From Acidimicrobiaceae bacterium (GTDB lineage Bacteria > Actinomycetota > Acidimicrobiia > Acidimicrobiales > Palsa-688): DNA of 9,570 nucleotides. The stretch is taken from the NCBI GenBank assembly GCA_027334785.1, contig DAHWQF010000098.1, forward strand, positions 1 to 9,570. The letters are read 5' to 3'. The notes below the pieces were generated by a model, which saw only the letters and a program-made list of their open reading frames with translations, was not told where the DNA came from and made no database searches. The first letter of the stretch is position 1. The number at the start of each line of letters is the position of its first letter. Of this stretch, positions 1-7,199 are shown one piece after another. Position numbers and translations under genes: made by a program.

Positions 1-45
1 GGGTGCTGAGCTGCGGCTCGGGGGCTGAGCGGGGCCGGCGGTGCT

Positions 46-324
46 CTATGTGGGAGGGCCGACCGGCTCGGCGCCGAGCCGGTCCCGGTGCTCCTTCCAG
101 GCGCGCTCGCAGGCGCGGCACTTGGGCGCCTCTGGGTACAAGGGAGAGGGCTGGCACGTCCTGCCGCAGAACGTCCGCACCCAACCGGCCAGGACATAGG
201 ACGCTCGCTCGACCCGGTGCACTTTCGAGCCGTCGGCGAGCACTTTGTCACCGGGGCGGGCTGCGCACTCGGCGGCCAGGCGCCTGGCGCGTTCAACGGG
301 ATCGCTCACGCCGAGATCGTTCAT
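46..324 (-). CDS. Small cysteine-containing hypothetical protein (92 aa), last gene of the transfer operon
   Basis: I do not recognise a named family. The protein starts MNDLGVSDPVERARRL, has a basic middle segment (DGSKVHRVERASYV) and then four cysteines arranged as CGRTC and, twelve residues later, CRAC (residues 53, 57, 69, 72). This spacing resembles a small zinc-binding knuckle, which is inference. The frame is open further upstream, but the ATG at 324 is preferred because it overlaps the stop of the preceding gene as ATGA, a usual translational coupling arrangement, and because the upstream extension is Arg/Pro/Gly-rich shadow sequence. A GGGG run about 6-9 bases before the ATG is a weak ribosome site. 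The stop is TAG at 46-48. Position directly after the Replic_Relax gene suggests a small accessory or DNA-binding partner of the transfer machinery, but no function is shown. Confidence 0.7.
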   Translation of the reverse strand: MNDLGVSDPVERARRLAAECAARPGDKVLADGSKVHRVERASYVLAGWVRTFCGRTCQPSPLYPEAPKCRACERAWKEHRDRLGAEPVGPPT

Positions 325-1589
325 GACGGCCCCGCAGGGTTGGCCAGCCACCACGGCATGGCGTAGACCTTGGCCGCGTTGCGGATAGGCGCCAGTGCTT
401 CGTCGGTGTCGACAGGGGCGAAAGTGACCTGGGACTGGTCGGCCAGGTCGGCCTGCTGCCACCTATCGCCGGGAGGCCCGGTCGGGCGCCACACGGGCAA
501 GTCGGCGAAGTTGGGGACGACCCGCATGGGGGCCGGGGCCCAGTCGGCGAGGGACACCACGCCCATGCGCTCGGGGACGCCGGCGTCCACAGCTGCCACG
601 CTCGACCAAGCCGCCTCCGCCACCGCCCGGCGGTAGGCCTGTTCCGACCATGCGAGCGCGTGCGACCTGTGCACGGGGTGGACGGCGGAGACGAACAGTG
701 CGAACAGGGACCGCGACCTGTCCGCCTCCAGGACGCGTGCCCATCGCCCCGCCTTGGCGTACCCCTGCTTGTAGGCCGCGGTGGAGAGCTCCACCACGAT
801 GCGCAGGCCGTCCGAGCGGGCCCACACAGCGTCCCCGCGTGCCAGTCCGGTCACGCCAGCAGGCAGCCCCGTCAGCCTGTCGGCGCCCGACAGCCTCTCC
901 CCGTAGACCGCGGCGACGGACGGCACGAGCTCGGCGGCCCGAAGCGTGATGTCCGTGGCAACCAGGTCGTGGACGACATGAGGTACCTGTGGCTGCCATT
1001 CGGGGCCGGCCAGCACCCCGAGGCGCTCCCAAGGCGTCATCTCGTGCAGCAGGCGCCCGATGTTGACAGACGGGGTTATTCGCCAGAGGACCGGGGACGC
1101 CTTCTCTGTCCACAGCATCCTGGGGGCCACGCTGCCCTGCCACACGAGACCGGCCTGCCAGAGCGCGCGCAGGTCGGCCTCGATGCTCTTGGTCCCGACC
1201 AATGAGGCGATCTGCTCGGTTGTCAGGACATGCCAGTGGTAGATAGCCGCGAGGATCCTCAACCCGACGAAACGGGGCGCCCCCTGCCGGCAGCCCCACA
1301 ACCTCTTCATCGCCTCTTCCCTGGGGACCGACAGATCGTAGGGCCGCAACAGGCGGCGCCCGTTGGCCGCGAGTTGTTCCGCTCCAGTGCGGCCTGCCCA
1401 GGGGGCGTCCCAGTCCGAGGTGCACAATTCCCAAAAGATGTCGAGCCGCCCGGAGGCCCTCAGCCTCGTACGCGTCACCCGGCTCGGCAGGTCCGTGACC
1501 GGGACGCTGTCGAGCGGCTGGTGCTTCTTGGCTTGGTGCTGGTTGGCTCGGTGTTGGGCGTCCCAGCTGTGAGGCTGCTGTGCGAGCAT
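321..1589 (-). CDS. Replication-relaxation (Replic_Relax) family protein
   Basis: This protein of about 422 residues matches the layout of the Replic_Relax family found beside transfer ATPases in actinobacterial plasmids and integrative elements; members are thought to help in plasmid replication or DNA relaxation. A variable, basic N-terminus of about 105 residues is followed by a winged-helix segment at about 109-160 (RILAAIYHWHVLTTEQIASL, then LRALWQAGLV). Next comes the family-like HDLVATDITLRAAEL at about 208-222, and then a beta-rich core with GDAVW (about 253-257) and IVVELS (about 265-270), reminiscent of the acidic residues of a nuclease-like fold. Catalysis is not demonstrated. The ATG at 1589 shares one base with the upstream TGA (TGATG). 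A GTG one codon earlier (1592) gives a GTGA overlap and is equally possible. GGGGCGGCGG just upstream is a plausible but imperfect ribosome site. Family assignment is from remembered motifs, not a search. Confidence 0.72.
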   Translation of the reverse strand: MLAQQPHSWDAQHRANQHQAKKHQPLDSVPVTDLPSRVTRTRLRASGRLDIFWELCTSDWDAPWAGRTGAEQLAANGRRLLRPYDLSVPREEAMKRLWGCRQGAPRFVGLRILAAIYHWHVLTTEQIASLVGTKSIEADLRALWQAGLVWQGSVAPRMLWTEKASPVLWRITPSVNIGRLLHEMTPWERLGVLAGPEWQPQVPHVVHDLVATDITLRAAELVPSVAAVYGERLSGADRLTGLPAGVTGLARGDAVWARSDGLRIVVELSTAAYKQGYAKAGRWARVLEADRSRSLFALFVSAVHPVHRSHALAWSEQAYRRAVAEAAWSSVAAVDAGVPERMGVVSLADWAPAPMRVVPNFADLPVWRPTGPPGDRWQQADLADQSQVTFAPVDTDEALAPIRNAAKVYAMPWWLANPAGPS

Positions 1590-4500
1590 CACCCGCCGCC
1601 CCGGAACGCGGCCAGCCAGTCGTTGTCATCAGGGGCGCTGTCCCCTGATGAACTGGCCCCTGAAGAACTGTCGCCGGCAACAGGGCCGGCCGCCCCGGAC
1701 GAGTAGCCCTGGTCGACGGCGAGGCGCTTGGGGTCGCTGTCCCAGTAGGCGGTGCGCACCGGGACCGGTGGTTGTGGCTGGCCCTGCGCGACAGTGAGGA
1801 CGACGGCGGTGTGCTGCTCGAGGCCGGTCAGGTCTGCGGCGGACCAGCCCTCCCCCCGGGTGGCGACCTGGGCTGCGATCCTCTGGGCCATCGCCGCCCC
1901 CTGGCGGTACACGATCAGCGTCTCGGACGATAAGAGCGCGTTGCGGACGTCCTCGGCCAGCTGCTCCGCATATTGGGTAGCAAGGAAGGTCCTCACCCCG
2001 TAGGAGCGCCCCTGGGCCCGCAGCCAGGAGACGACCTCGGAGCTGGAACGGGCGACGGTGGCGAGCTCGTCGATGAAGATGGAGACCGAGCGGCCCTCCG
2101 CCTGCCAGCCGGCGCAGCAGCGCACGATGGCGCCCTGGAGGGCGAACACGGCCATGGCCGAGATGTGGTCGGTCAGCTTGGCCGAGACCGGGGAGGAGGG
2201 TGTTGGCCCGGTCGCCAGCATCACGGCGCGGTGGCTGGTCAGGAGCTCGTCCCAGGTGACCTTGGGACGGCCCGGCGACCACCACGAGCCGGCCTCGACG
2301 AGGACCTTGGTCTTGTTGCGGGCCGACTCGGTCGCTGTGCGCCGCTGCGACGGGGTGACCGTCGGCCCGAAGAGGGGGCCAAGCTTGCGGAGGGCCGCGG
2401 CGCGAGGGTCGGTGGTGCCGGCCAGGGACTGGGCCAGCCGGTGGACGAGGGCGACGGCAGAGCCGTCGTCGAAGCCGCCGAGGAGGCAGTGCGCAGCCCT
2501 CACCACGTCGGCGCCGCCCGGGAGGCCGACGTCCGCCCATGCGCTCCCGAGCTCTCCCTCGAATGCGAGAGCGGCCTCGAGCACCGAGGACAGGGACTCG
2601 TAGCTCCGGCCCTGGATGTCGCCCGCCGGCCAGGCGTAGACCATCGCCTCGACGAAGGCCCCGGCGCGCTGTTCGTCGGTGCCCGGCGAAGCGAAGAGGT
2701 CGATAGCCGGGGTGCTTGGATCGGCGAGCGAGACGACTGTCACCTCGTCGCCGGCGGCGGCTGCATAACTGAGCCAGACGGGCACGCCGTCGGGCTTGGG
2801 CTCGATTACCACGAGGGTGTCGCTCCGGCCGGGGCGGCCCGGCTTGCCCGACGGGCGGGCACGCTCCAGGCAGTGCCACCCCCACAGGGAGTGGAGCAGG
2901 GAGCTGTTGTGGGTCGGCACGAAGCCGGCCGTCAGGTAGAGCTGGCTGGGGTGAGCGACTTGTATGCAACGCACCTGCTCCTTGCCGGAGCGACGGACGT
3001 CAGTGATGTACAACCGCCGTTGGGTCTCACGCACCGTCCCCTGTACTCGCTCTGCCTTACGAGCAAGACGGAACACTGGCTTGTCGGTAGTGAAGTGGAT
3101 GCGCCAGCGCGTCCCTACGACCCTGCGGCGCTTGTAGCCAAAACGATCTGGATCGGGCTCAGTAATGGCCGCAGGGGAGGATGAGGTACCGGCCTTGATA
3201 CCGAGGCTCCTAAGAAGCTCCAAAGCGTCATGAGCCAGCCGTTCGTTGCACAACGTTAGCTCACAGCTCCCTACTTTGGAGATGGTCCCGTCCGTGTCCA
3301 TGAGGCCCTGGAGGAGGGCTAGCCGCTGAGGCTGCGAAGCACGTAGGTACGAGGCCGGGATGTGCTTATTGCGCAGTACGCCGATGTTCTTCAGGAGATG
3401 GCCCAGACCAACGTTCCACGGGTCGGTCGCCTCGCCGTGCATGCATTCACGACAGCTCCCGCTCTCGTAGCGGGCTCGAGGATCATGCCCTCGGATGCAC
3501 CGACCTGGTACCGGTTGGTGCAGGGTGAGCTTGTAGTGGCCCAACACAGGTGACCGCCGTATGTACGGCCACTCCTCTTGCAGCAGCCGCTCCGTCTCCT
3601 CCAAGTCATCAACGCCAACAGTGATCACCCCTGTACGCGAGCTCCCGTCTCCTAACCATGCGCCGAGGACGTACGGCGGTACCGGGAGTTGCGCACGCTC
3701 ATCTGCTTGGATTGGCTCGGCGAGACGCACTGCCAGGCGTTTCGCTAGACCGGAACTGACGGCGTCACTTATCTCAGCAGTCGTCATCACTTGCTCCAGA
3801 GGTTGGACAACCGACCTGTCGTCCAAGGCGCGCGCGTACTCGACGAGGAGCTCGGAAGCACAAACCAGTACGACACTCCTGGTCGTCGCCCTGGTAGTCA
3901 TCTCGCTCGTCACGAGGACTGACTTGCGTTGAAGATCGGTGTGCCCGAGCGTTTGGCTCACATCGAACACAGGTACCCCGAGCTCCATGGCCAATTCACG
4001 GCTCGTAACCCACATGTCGTTGCATGAGCGCCGGGCCTCTTCAATCTTCTCCCGCGAAAAGACGGAACGTTTATCTCCGGCCTTGTGCCAGAGCGCGCTC
4101 AAAGCTCCGGACCTATCCCATGCGAGTGCCCATCTAGGCTCGGTGCGCTTGCCTCCTGCACGGATAACTGATGGCCCGGTAGTACATGTAACGCCGTGCC
4201 GCTTCACGAACTGGTACACCCCATCGCTGCTCAACCCTGTCATACGCGCCATCTCTGCCAGCGACAGGAACGTACCTTCCATCATCGCCGCAGCGAGGGA
4301 GCGTAAACGATCCGCTTGCTCCTGCACTTGGGCGCTGCGCGCCAGGTGCGCGATACCGTGTTTACTGGTCTCGGAATGCGCCAGGCGTCCTGCTTCACGA
4401 GAGACTGACCACATGTGCCCAGCGTCGGCCTGCACCACCTGGCCGTCGTCGAAGGAGATCTCCAGGACGTCGCCATCAAAGATTTCGGAAAGTGCTACGA

Positions 4501-5770
4501 CTCGAGTATGCGAGCCATCGACGGAGTACACGAGGTCGCCTACTTGTAAGTCGCCGATAGTGGCCCATCCAGTGGGGAAACGCCCCGAGACGGGGACTGG
4601 CAAACGAGCAGAAAGGGGCTGAGCCTTACCCGATCCTGGCTGCCCCGTCACGGCAGTGCCGCCGTAGAAATGGGCAGCGTCGAGGTGGACGGGGCTGTCC
4701 TGCGGGCCGGCCCAGCCGATCATCGGGCCGGTGGCGGCCGACAGGGCGGCCGGGGCGTGGCGCATCGTCGTCGCGGCGACGTCGGACTCCTGGCCCGCCT
4801 GGGGGCTGGTGAGCCCGATCACCATGGCCGGGGAGACGAGGAGCACCCGGCGCGCCAGCGGGTAGGCGCCCGGCACGGGGCGCACCGAGCCGTCCTTCTG
4901 CTTACGCTGGCCGGGCCGACGAGGAGGGGACAGGCGCTTGGGCGGGGCGGCGATAGCCGCTGCCCCGAGGCGGGCCATATGTGAGGCCAGGCGGGCGCCG
5001 CGCCCTTTGATCGCCCCGGTGCCGACACCGGCGCCGAGGGCGGCGCAGACGAGCCCGATTAGGACGGCCAGGGTGGTGTGGTGCCATTCCACCCCCGTGG
5101 CCCAACCCGCGCCGACGCCGAGGGCGCCCAGGCCGACAGCGGCCGGGCCCTGGCAGCCCACCAGGTGTACCCTGGTCTCGACGTCCAGGCCCGGGACGGT
5201 GGCCATGATCTGTTCAACCAGCCCCCGCAGCTCGTGGCCGTCGTCACCGCCCGCGTAGACGGCGGCGACCATGACGGCCGGGTCGAGGTGGTAATGGGTC
5301 TGGGCACCCTCCAAGCGCTGTTCCCACCACTGGCGGGAGCGCGCCAGCTCAGAGCGCGTCGGCTTGCGCAGGGCGACGGCCACCCACTGGCCGGGCCTGG
5401 CGGCCCGGGCGAAGAGCGCCGCCAGCTCGGTCGGGTCGGCGCCGGCCTGGGTGATGCGCGAGGGGTGGGGCGAAGGCGTGGCGTCCACGACTGCCAGGGC
5501 CGTCGTCGTCAGCTCGGGGAGGTCGCAGCTGTCCGCGCGGGCGCCCAGGGAGGCTGCCAGCGCGCTGGCAGCCTTGCCGGCCGCGGGCGTGCCGGGGGCG
5601 ACGACGTAGTTGTCCGTCCCGTGCTCGTTGCGCCGGGCGAGGAGCACAACGTGGGGGAGCTGGCCGGCCGCCGCGGCGAAGGGCCGGGAGCGCGTGATTG
5701 CCTGCTCGATGTCGGGCGCGACCAAGCCCGAGCGGGTGAGCCTGAAGGCCACGCAGCTGCTGGGGGTCAT
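1589..5770 (-). CDS. TraG/TraD/FtsK-like conjugative coupling ATPase, interrupted by an intein
   Basis: The precursor has 1393 residues; splicing would leave an 820-residue ATPase. In order it has an N-terminal domain (1-205), two hydrophobic segments at about 210-225 and 232-252 that fit an inner-membrane anchor, a basic linker, and the Walker A motif GQPGSGK at 376-382. The intein follows (383-955), then SSLLHSLWGWH resumes the P-loop helix. Walker B is SIFIDELATV with Asp1234-Glu1235, and ATQYAEQL follows, with Gln1266 in the sensor position, as in TraG/VirD4-type C-terminal domains. Such ATPases deliver DNA to the conjugation channel. The C-terminus is Ser/Gly/Ala-rich. The ATG at 5770 is chosen; an in-frame TTG at 5803 would add 11 residues of weak character, and neither start has a clear ribosome site. 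The gene leads the operon and overlaps the Replic_Relax gene. ATPase class is confident; the exact subfamily (TcpA, TraD or TraB-like) is not. Confidence 0.88.
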   Translation of the reverse strand: MTPSSCVAFRLTRSGLVAPDIEQAITRSRPFAAAAGQLPHVVLLARRNEHGTDNYVVAPGTPAAGKAASALAASLGARADSCDLPELTTTALAVVDATPSPHPSRITQAGADPTELAALFARAARPGQWVAVALRKPTRSELARSRQWWEQRLEGAQTHYHLDPAVMVAAVYAGGDDGHELRGLVEQIMATVPGLDVETRVHLVGCQGPAAVGLGALGVGAGWATGVEWHHTTLAVLIGLVCAALGAGVGTGAIKGRGARLASHMARLGAAAIAAPPKRLSPPRRPGQRKQKDGSVRPVPGAYPLARRVLLVSPAMVIGLTSPQAGQESDVAATTMRHAPAALSAATGPMIGWAGPQDSPVHLDAAHFYGGTAVTGQPGSGKAQPLSARLPVPVSGRFPTGWATIGDLQVGDLVYSVDGSHTRVVALSEIFDGDVLEISFDDGQVVQADAGHMWSVSREAGRLAHSETSKHGIAHLARSAQVQEQADRLRSLAAAMMEGTFLSLAEMARMTGLSSDGVYQFVKRHGVTCTTGPSVIRAGGKRTEPRWALAWDRSGALSALWHKAGDKRSVFSREKIEEARRSCNDMWVTSRELAMELGVPVFDVSQTLGHTDLQRKSVLVTSEMTTRATTRSVVLVCASELLVEYARALDDRSVVQPLEQVMTTAEISDAVSSGLAKRLAVRLAEPIQADERAQLPVPPYVLGAWLGDGSSRTGVITVGVDDLEETERLLQEEWPYIRRSPVLGHYKLTLHQPVPGRCIRGHDPRARYESGSCRECMHGEATDPWNVGLGHLLKNIGVLRNKHIPASYLRASQPQRLALLQGLMDTDGTISKVGSCELTLCNERLAHDALELLRSLGIKAGTSSSPAAITEPDPDRFGYKRRRVVGTRWRIHFTTDKPVFRLARKAERVQGTVRETQRRLYITDVRRSGKEQVRCIQVAHPSQLYLTAGFVPTHNSSLLHSLWGWHCLERARPSGKPGRPGRSDTLVVIEPKPDGVPVWLSYAAAAGDEVTVVSLADPSTPAIDLFASPGTDEQRAGAFVEAMVYAWPAGDIQGRSYESLSSVLEAALAFEGELGSAWADVGLPGGADVVRAAHCLLGGFDDGSAVALVHRLAQSLAGTTDPRAAALRKLGPLFGPTVTPSQRRTATESARNKTKVLVEAGSWWSPGRPKVTWDELLTSHRAVMLATGPTPSSPVSAKLTDHISAMAVFALQGAIVRCCAGWQAEGRSVSIFIDELATVARSSSEVVSWLRAQGRSYGVRTFLATQYAEQLAEDVRNALLSSETLIVYRQGAAMAQRIAAQVATRGEGWSAADLTGLEQHTAVVLTVAQGQPQPPVPVRTAYWDSDPKRLAVDQGYSSGAAGPVAGDSSSGASSSGDSAPDDNDWLAAFRGGG
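2906..4624 (-). mobile_element. Class 3-type intein with LAGLIDADG homing endonuclease, inserted in the Walker A motif
   Basis: The intein has 573 residues (host residues 383-955). It begins AQPLSARLPVPVS, so residue 1 is Ala and not a nucleophile, and ends FVPTHN followed by Ser. Block B has GHMW with Trp454 two residues after His452. Block F has VRCIQV with Cys935 in the F:4 position. Block G has Thr953-His954-Asn955. This Trp-Cys-Thr set is the known signature of class 3 inteins, in which the block F Cys makes the first attack. The endonuclease has both LAGLIDADG motifs (VLGAWLGDG with Asp708; LQGLMDTDG with Asp827), plus the KHIP (block D) and SLGI (block H) segments, and looks intact. 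Two helix-turn-helix-like insertions lie at about 486-529 and 574-611. A Cys758-x3-His762-x10-Cys773-x2-Cys776 zinc-ribbon-like insertion lies between the two motifs. Base composition is visibly less GC-rich than the flanking ATPase coding sequence. Confidence 0.93.
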
Positions 5771-5945
5771 CGTGGAAGAGCCGCGAGCGTGCAGGGGCCA
5801 CAACCGTGTGGTGGGACGCCGGCGTTGAACTGAGGTGTCGAGGAGCGGGCCATCGCTGCTGGACTATGTCGCGAGCGTGGGTGCGCCGCCCTGGGACCAG
5901 GGTGACAGACAGTGAGCGGGGGTGCGAGCGTGGGCCAGGGTCGTC
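5771..5945 (-). promoter_or_regulatory. Candidate promoter/operator region of the transfer operon
   Basis: No gene is visible here, upstream of the coupling ATPase. On the minus strand GCGACATAGT occurs (5864-5873 on the plus numbering), containing the same GCGACATA as the upstream regions of the array genes; CATAGT could serve as a -10 element, though no clear -35 is seen. Just upstream is a perfect dyad, CCCTGG-GA-CCAGGG (5889-5902). The 9-mer GCGAGCGTG occurs three times (5783-5791, 5871-5879, 5924-5932), the last two extended to GCGAGCGTGGG. Dyad plus direct repeats fits an operator for a transfer regulator, as expected for a tightly controlled conjugation operon. This is inference; no regulator gene lies in the window. 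Confidence 0.4.
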
Positions 5946-6363
5946 GTCCCAGTCGCGAACTTGTAGGGCGTCGCGCTGCCATTACGCTCCCTCAGGGGAG
6001 GGCAGGTCTCGATCGAGGGGCATCATAAATGCCTATGCCGGCTCGTCGCCGATCCGCCGCGCCGGGCCGCGGTCAGGCTGGGGATCTACAGGGCTGGCAA
6101 GTGGCGAGGGGCCCGTGCCTAGCCCTGCTGAGGGCTGGCAATGGCTGTCGGCGCCGGCGCTCGCCCAAGCTTCGTTGCCACCCCGGTTTCACGACGAGCC
6201 TGCCAGGTGTGACAAAAAACACAAAAAGCCCGCAGGACGCGCTCTTCCAGCCCCGTGCTGACCCAGTTCCCCGTCCTCCGGCCCTGGGGGAGACGGCCTG
6301 GCCATGGCTGGCCAGCCCGTCTGTAACGAGCCTTATTGGCTGCGAGATGGCTGCCGCCGGCGA

Positions 6364-6415
6364 CCGAGCCGGGGCGTGCCGCCCCTGGCCGGGGACCGGC
6401 CAGGGCCGACCTCGG
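6364..6415. repeat. Nested inverted repeats with perfect 10-bp stem
   Basis: The core is CCCTGGCCGG (6383-6392), loop GGA, CCGGCCAGGG (6396-6405), ten uninterrupted base pairs. An overlapping alternative hairpin GGGGCG-TGC-CGCCCC occupies 6371-6385, so the two cannot form together. An outer pair CCGAG/CTCGG (6364-6368 with 6411-6415) encloses both. The 3-nt GGA loop is the same as in two hairpins of the array at 7251-7315. It could be an origin of transfer, a single-strand origin, a terminator or part of a structured RNA; no T-tract follows on either strand. Confidence 0.6.
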
Positions 6416-6434
6416 CAGAGCCTGTGCTGGGCCG

Positions 6435-6447
6435 CTGCGACATAAGC
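6435..6447 (+). promoter_or_regulatory. Orphan copy of the GCGACATA element
   Basis: CTGCGACATAAGC on the plus strand is a 13-base exact match to the sequence upstream of the second array gene (there on the minus strand, around 8563-8575). Here it faces the opposite way and no gene follows it within the expected distance. It may be a binding site or promoter for a non-coding transcript running toward the repeats at 6489-7370, or a relic of a lost array unit. Confidence 0.35.
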
Positions 6448-6488
6448 AAATAGCGCCGCAGTAAGCACAAGGTGAGGACGAGAGGACG

Positions 6489-6573
6489 CGCAGCGTGACG
6501 GGCGCAGCGTGACGGGCACGCATAGAGCCGACGCGCTACGTGACGAGCCCTGTGATAAGCCCAGGTGACGGGC
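6489..6573 (+). repeat. GTGACGGGC iteron-like direct repeats
   Basis: A 14-bp unit CGCAGCGTGACGGG is repeated twice head to tail without interruption (6489-6502, 6503-6516). Its core GTGACGGGC occurs at 6495-6503, 6509-6517 and 6565-6573, and in the variant GTGACGAGC at 6540-6548. Several same-direction copies of one short word are typical of initiator or relaxosome binding sites. Spacings of 14, 31 and 25 bp are irregular, so function as a replication origin is only a possibility. Confidence 0.45.
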
Positions 6574-6777
6574 GCCAGTCCAGCGCCGGCACGGCCCGCG
6601 CGGCCAGACCGGTACAGCACAACCGACGTGGCGCAGCTAGGGACGGGCCTCTCCGGGGCCGGCTCCGCCCGAGGGCCCTGCCGGCGGCACTGGATCTCTG
6701 GCACTGGGCCTGTGGCAGCAGAGGTGGGGCCTCGAAGGTTGAGGTGTGCCGGCGCCGGCGTGTTGCTGTGGGCCAAT
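6574..6777. other. Non-coding stretch without clear features
   Basis: Very GC-rich sequence. I see no convincing gene, RNA gene or repeat here; the open frames in all phases are Arg/Pro/Ala-rich and end in low-complexity sequence. Confidence 0.4.
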
Positions 6778-6822
6778 GTTGGCGGGGCCAGTGTTGGCGG
6801 GGCCAGTGTTGGCGGAAGCGGT
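6778..6822 (+). repeat. 15-bp tandem repeat
   Basis: Two perfect copies of GTTGGCGGGGCCAGT (6778-6792, 6793-6807) are followed by a diverged third copy beginning GTTGGCGG (6808-6822). A degenerate relative (GTTGCTGTGGGCCAAT) precedes them at 6762-6777. Because 15 is divisible by three, the array also reads as a 5-residue repeat in several frames, which explains the long open frames here without a real gene. It may be an iteron set or a slippage-prone minisatellite. Confidence 0.6.
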
Positions 6823-7199
6823 GCGAGACGTTGTCGAGATGGAGCGGAGCGTTGCGAGCCGATGGCGAAGAGGTCGGTGTGCTGAGCTGGTGGGTGCTGG
6901 GTACTGGTGAGCTGGGTGCTGGGCTTGTTGGTGTGGCGGGCCGGCATGTGGCTGCGAGGTGGCCGGCTGTGGGCCAGTGTGCTGCGCTGCGTGAGCGTGT
7001 GCTGGGCACCGGGGTGTTGGGCTGCTGAGCGCTGGGCTGGACGTGGCGCGAGCGGGCGTGTGCTGGGTGGCAGCCGACGATGTGGTGCGGAGCGTGCACG
7101 GAGTGCACTGTGTTGTCGGCGAGGAACTTGGGTGGCGGGATCATGCCGGCGGGTAAGGACTGGGCTGGCGGGGCGTCACGATGGCGCGGCGCCGGCGAA
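6823..7199. other. Non-coding stretch rich in degenerate GCTGGG repeats
   Basis: From about 6886 to 7075 the words GCTGGG and GGTGCTGGG recur many times in loose order (for example GAGCTGGGTGCTGGG near 6908-6924). The plus strand is strongly purine/T-rich and the opposite strand C-rich, a skewed composition. Translations are low-complexity and match no family I know. No tRNA or rRNA signature is seen. Confidence 0.35.

Larger units (their letters stand above)
5946..6488. other. Non-coding, hairpin-rich stretch; possible cis-acting transfer or replication region
   Basis: Open frames here give only Arg/Pro/Ala-rich, non-family-like translations on both strands, so I call no gene. What it holds: an 11-bp direct repeat AGGGCTGGCAA (6090-6100 and 6131-6141); a hairpin AGCCCT-GCTG-AGGGCT (6121-6136); an A-rich tract ACAAAAAACACAAAAAG (6213-6229), conspicuous in this GC-rich DNA; a hairpin CTGGCCA-TGGC-TGGCCAG (6298-6315); and a dense set of alternative pairings at 6364-6415, including a perfect 10-bp stem with GGA loop. 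Hairpins beside an A-rich tract are typical of origins of transfer and single-strand origins, but no relaxase is present in the window to support this. Confidence 0.35.

Noticed and set aside
1..45. A further operon gene starting at the left edge
   Set aside because: No ATG, GTG or ribosome site on the minus strand within these bases.
463..1680. Long open frame on the minus strand overlapping the Replic_Relax gene
   Set aside because: Arg/Pro/Gly/Ala-rich translation without any motif; it is the out-of-frame shadow of the Replic_Relax gene, as usual in GC-rich DNA.
1629..2969. 446-residue minus-strand open frame inside the ATPase gene
   Set aside because: Low-complexity Arg/Pro translation in the wrong phase of a gene with clear Walker motifs.
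1973..3184. 403-residue plus-strand open frame
   Set aside because: Antisense shadow of the ATPase; Gly/Ala/Asp-rich, no family motifs.
5771..5803. TTG start at 5803 for the coupling ATPase
   Set aside because: No ribosome site and an added segment (MWPLHARGSST) without family character; the ATG at 5770 is simpler, though not proven.
6211..6255. Minus-strand terminator ending in the T-rich complement of 6213-6229
   Set aside because: The GC-rich sequence before the T-tract does not form a continuous stem when paired base by base.
6333..6947. 204-residue and overlapping 260-residue minus-strand open frames in the middle region
   Set aside because: Low-complexity Pro/Thr/Ala/His sequence created by the 15-bp repeat and degenerate GCTGGG repeats; no ribosome site and no family likeness.
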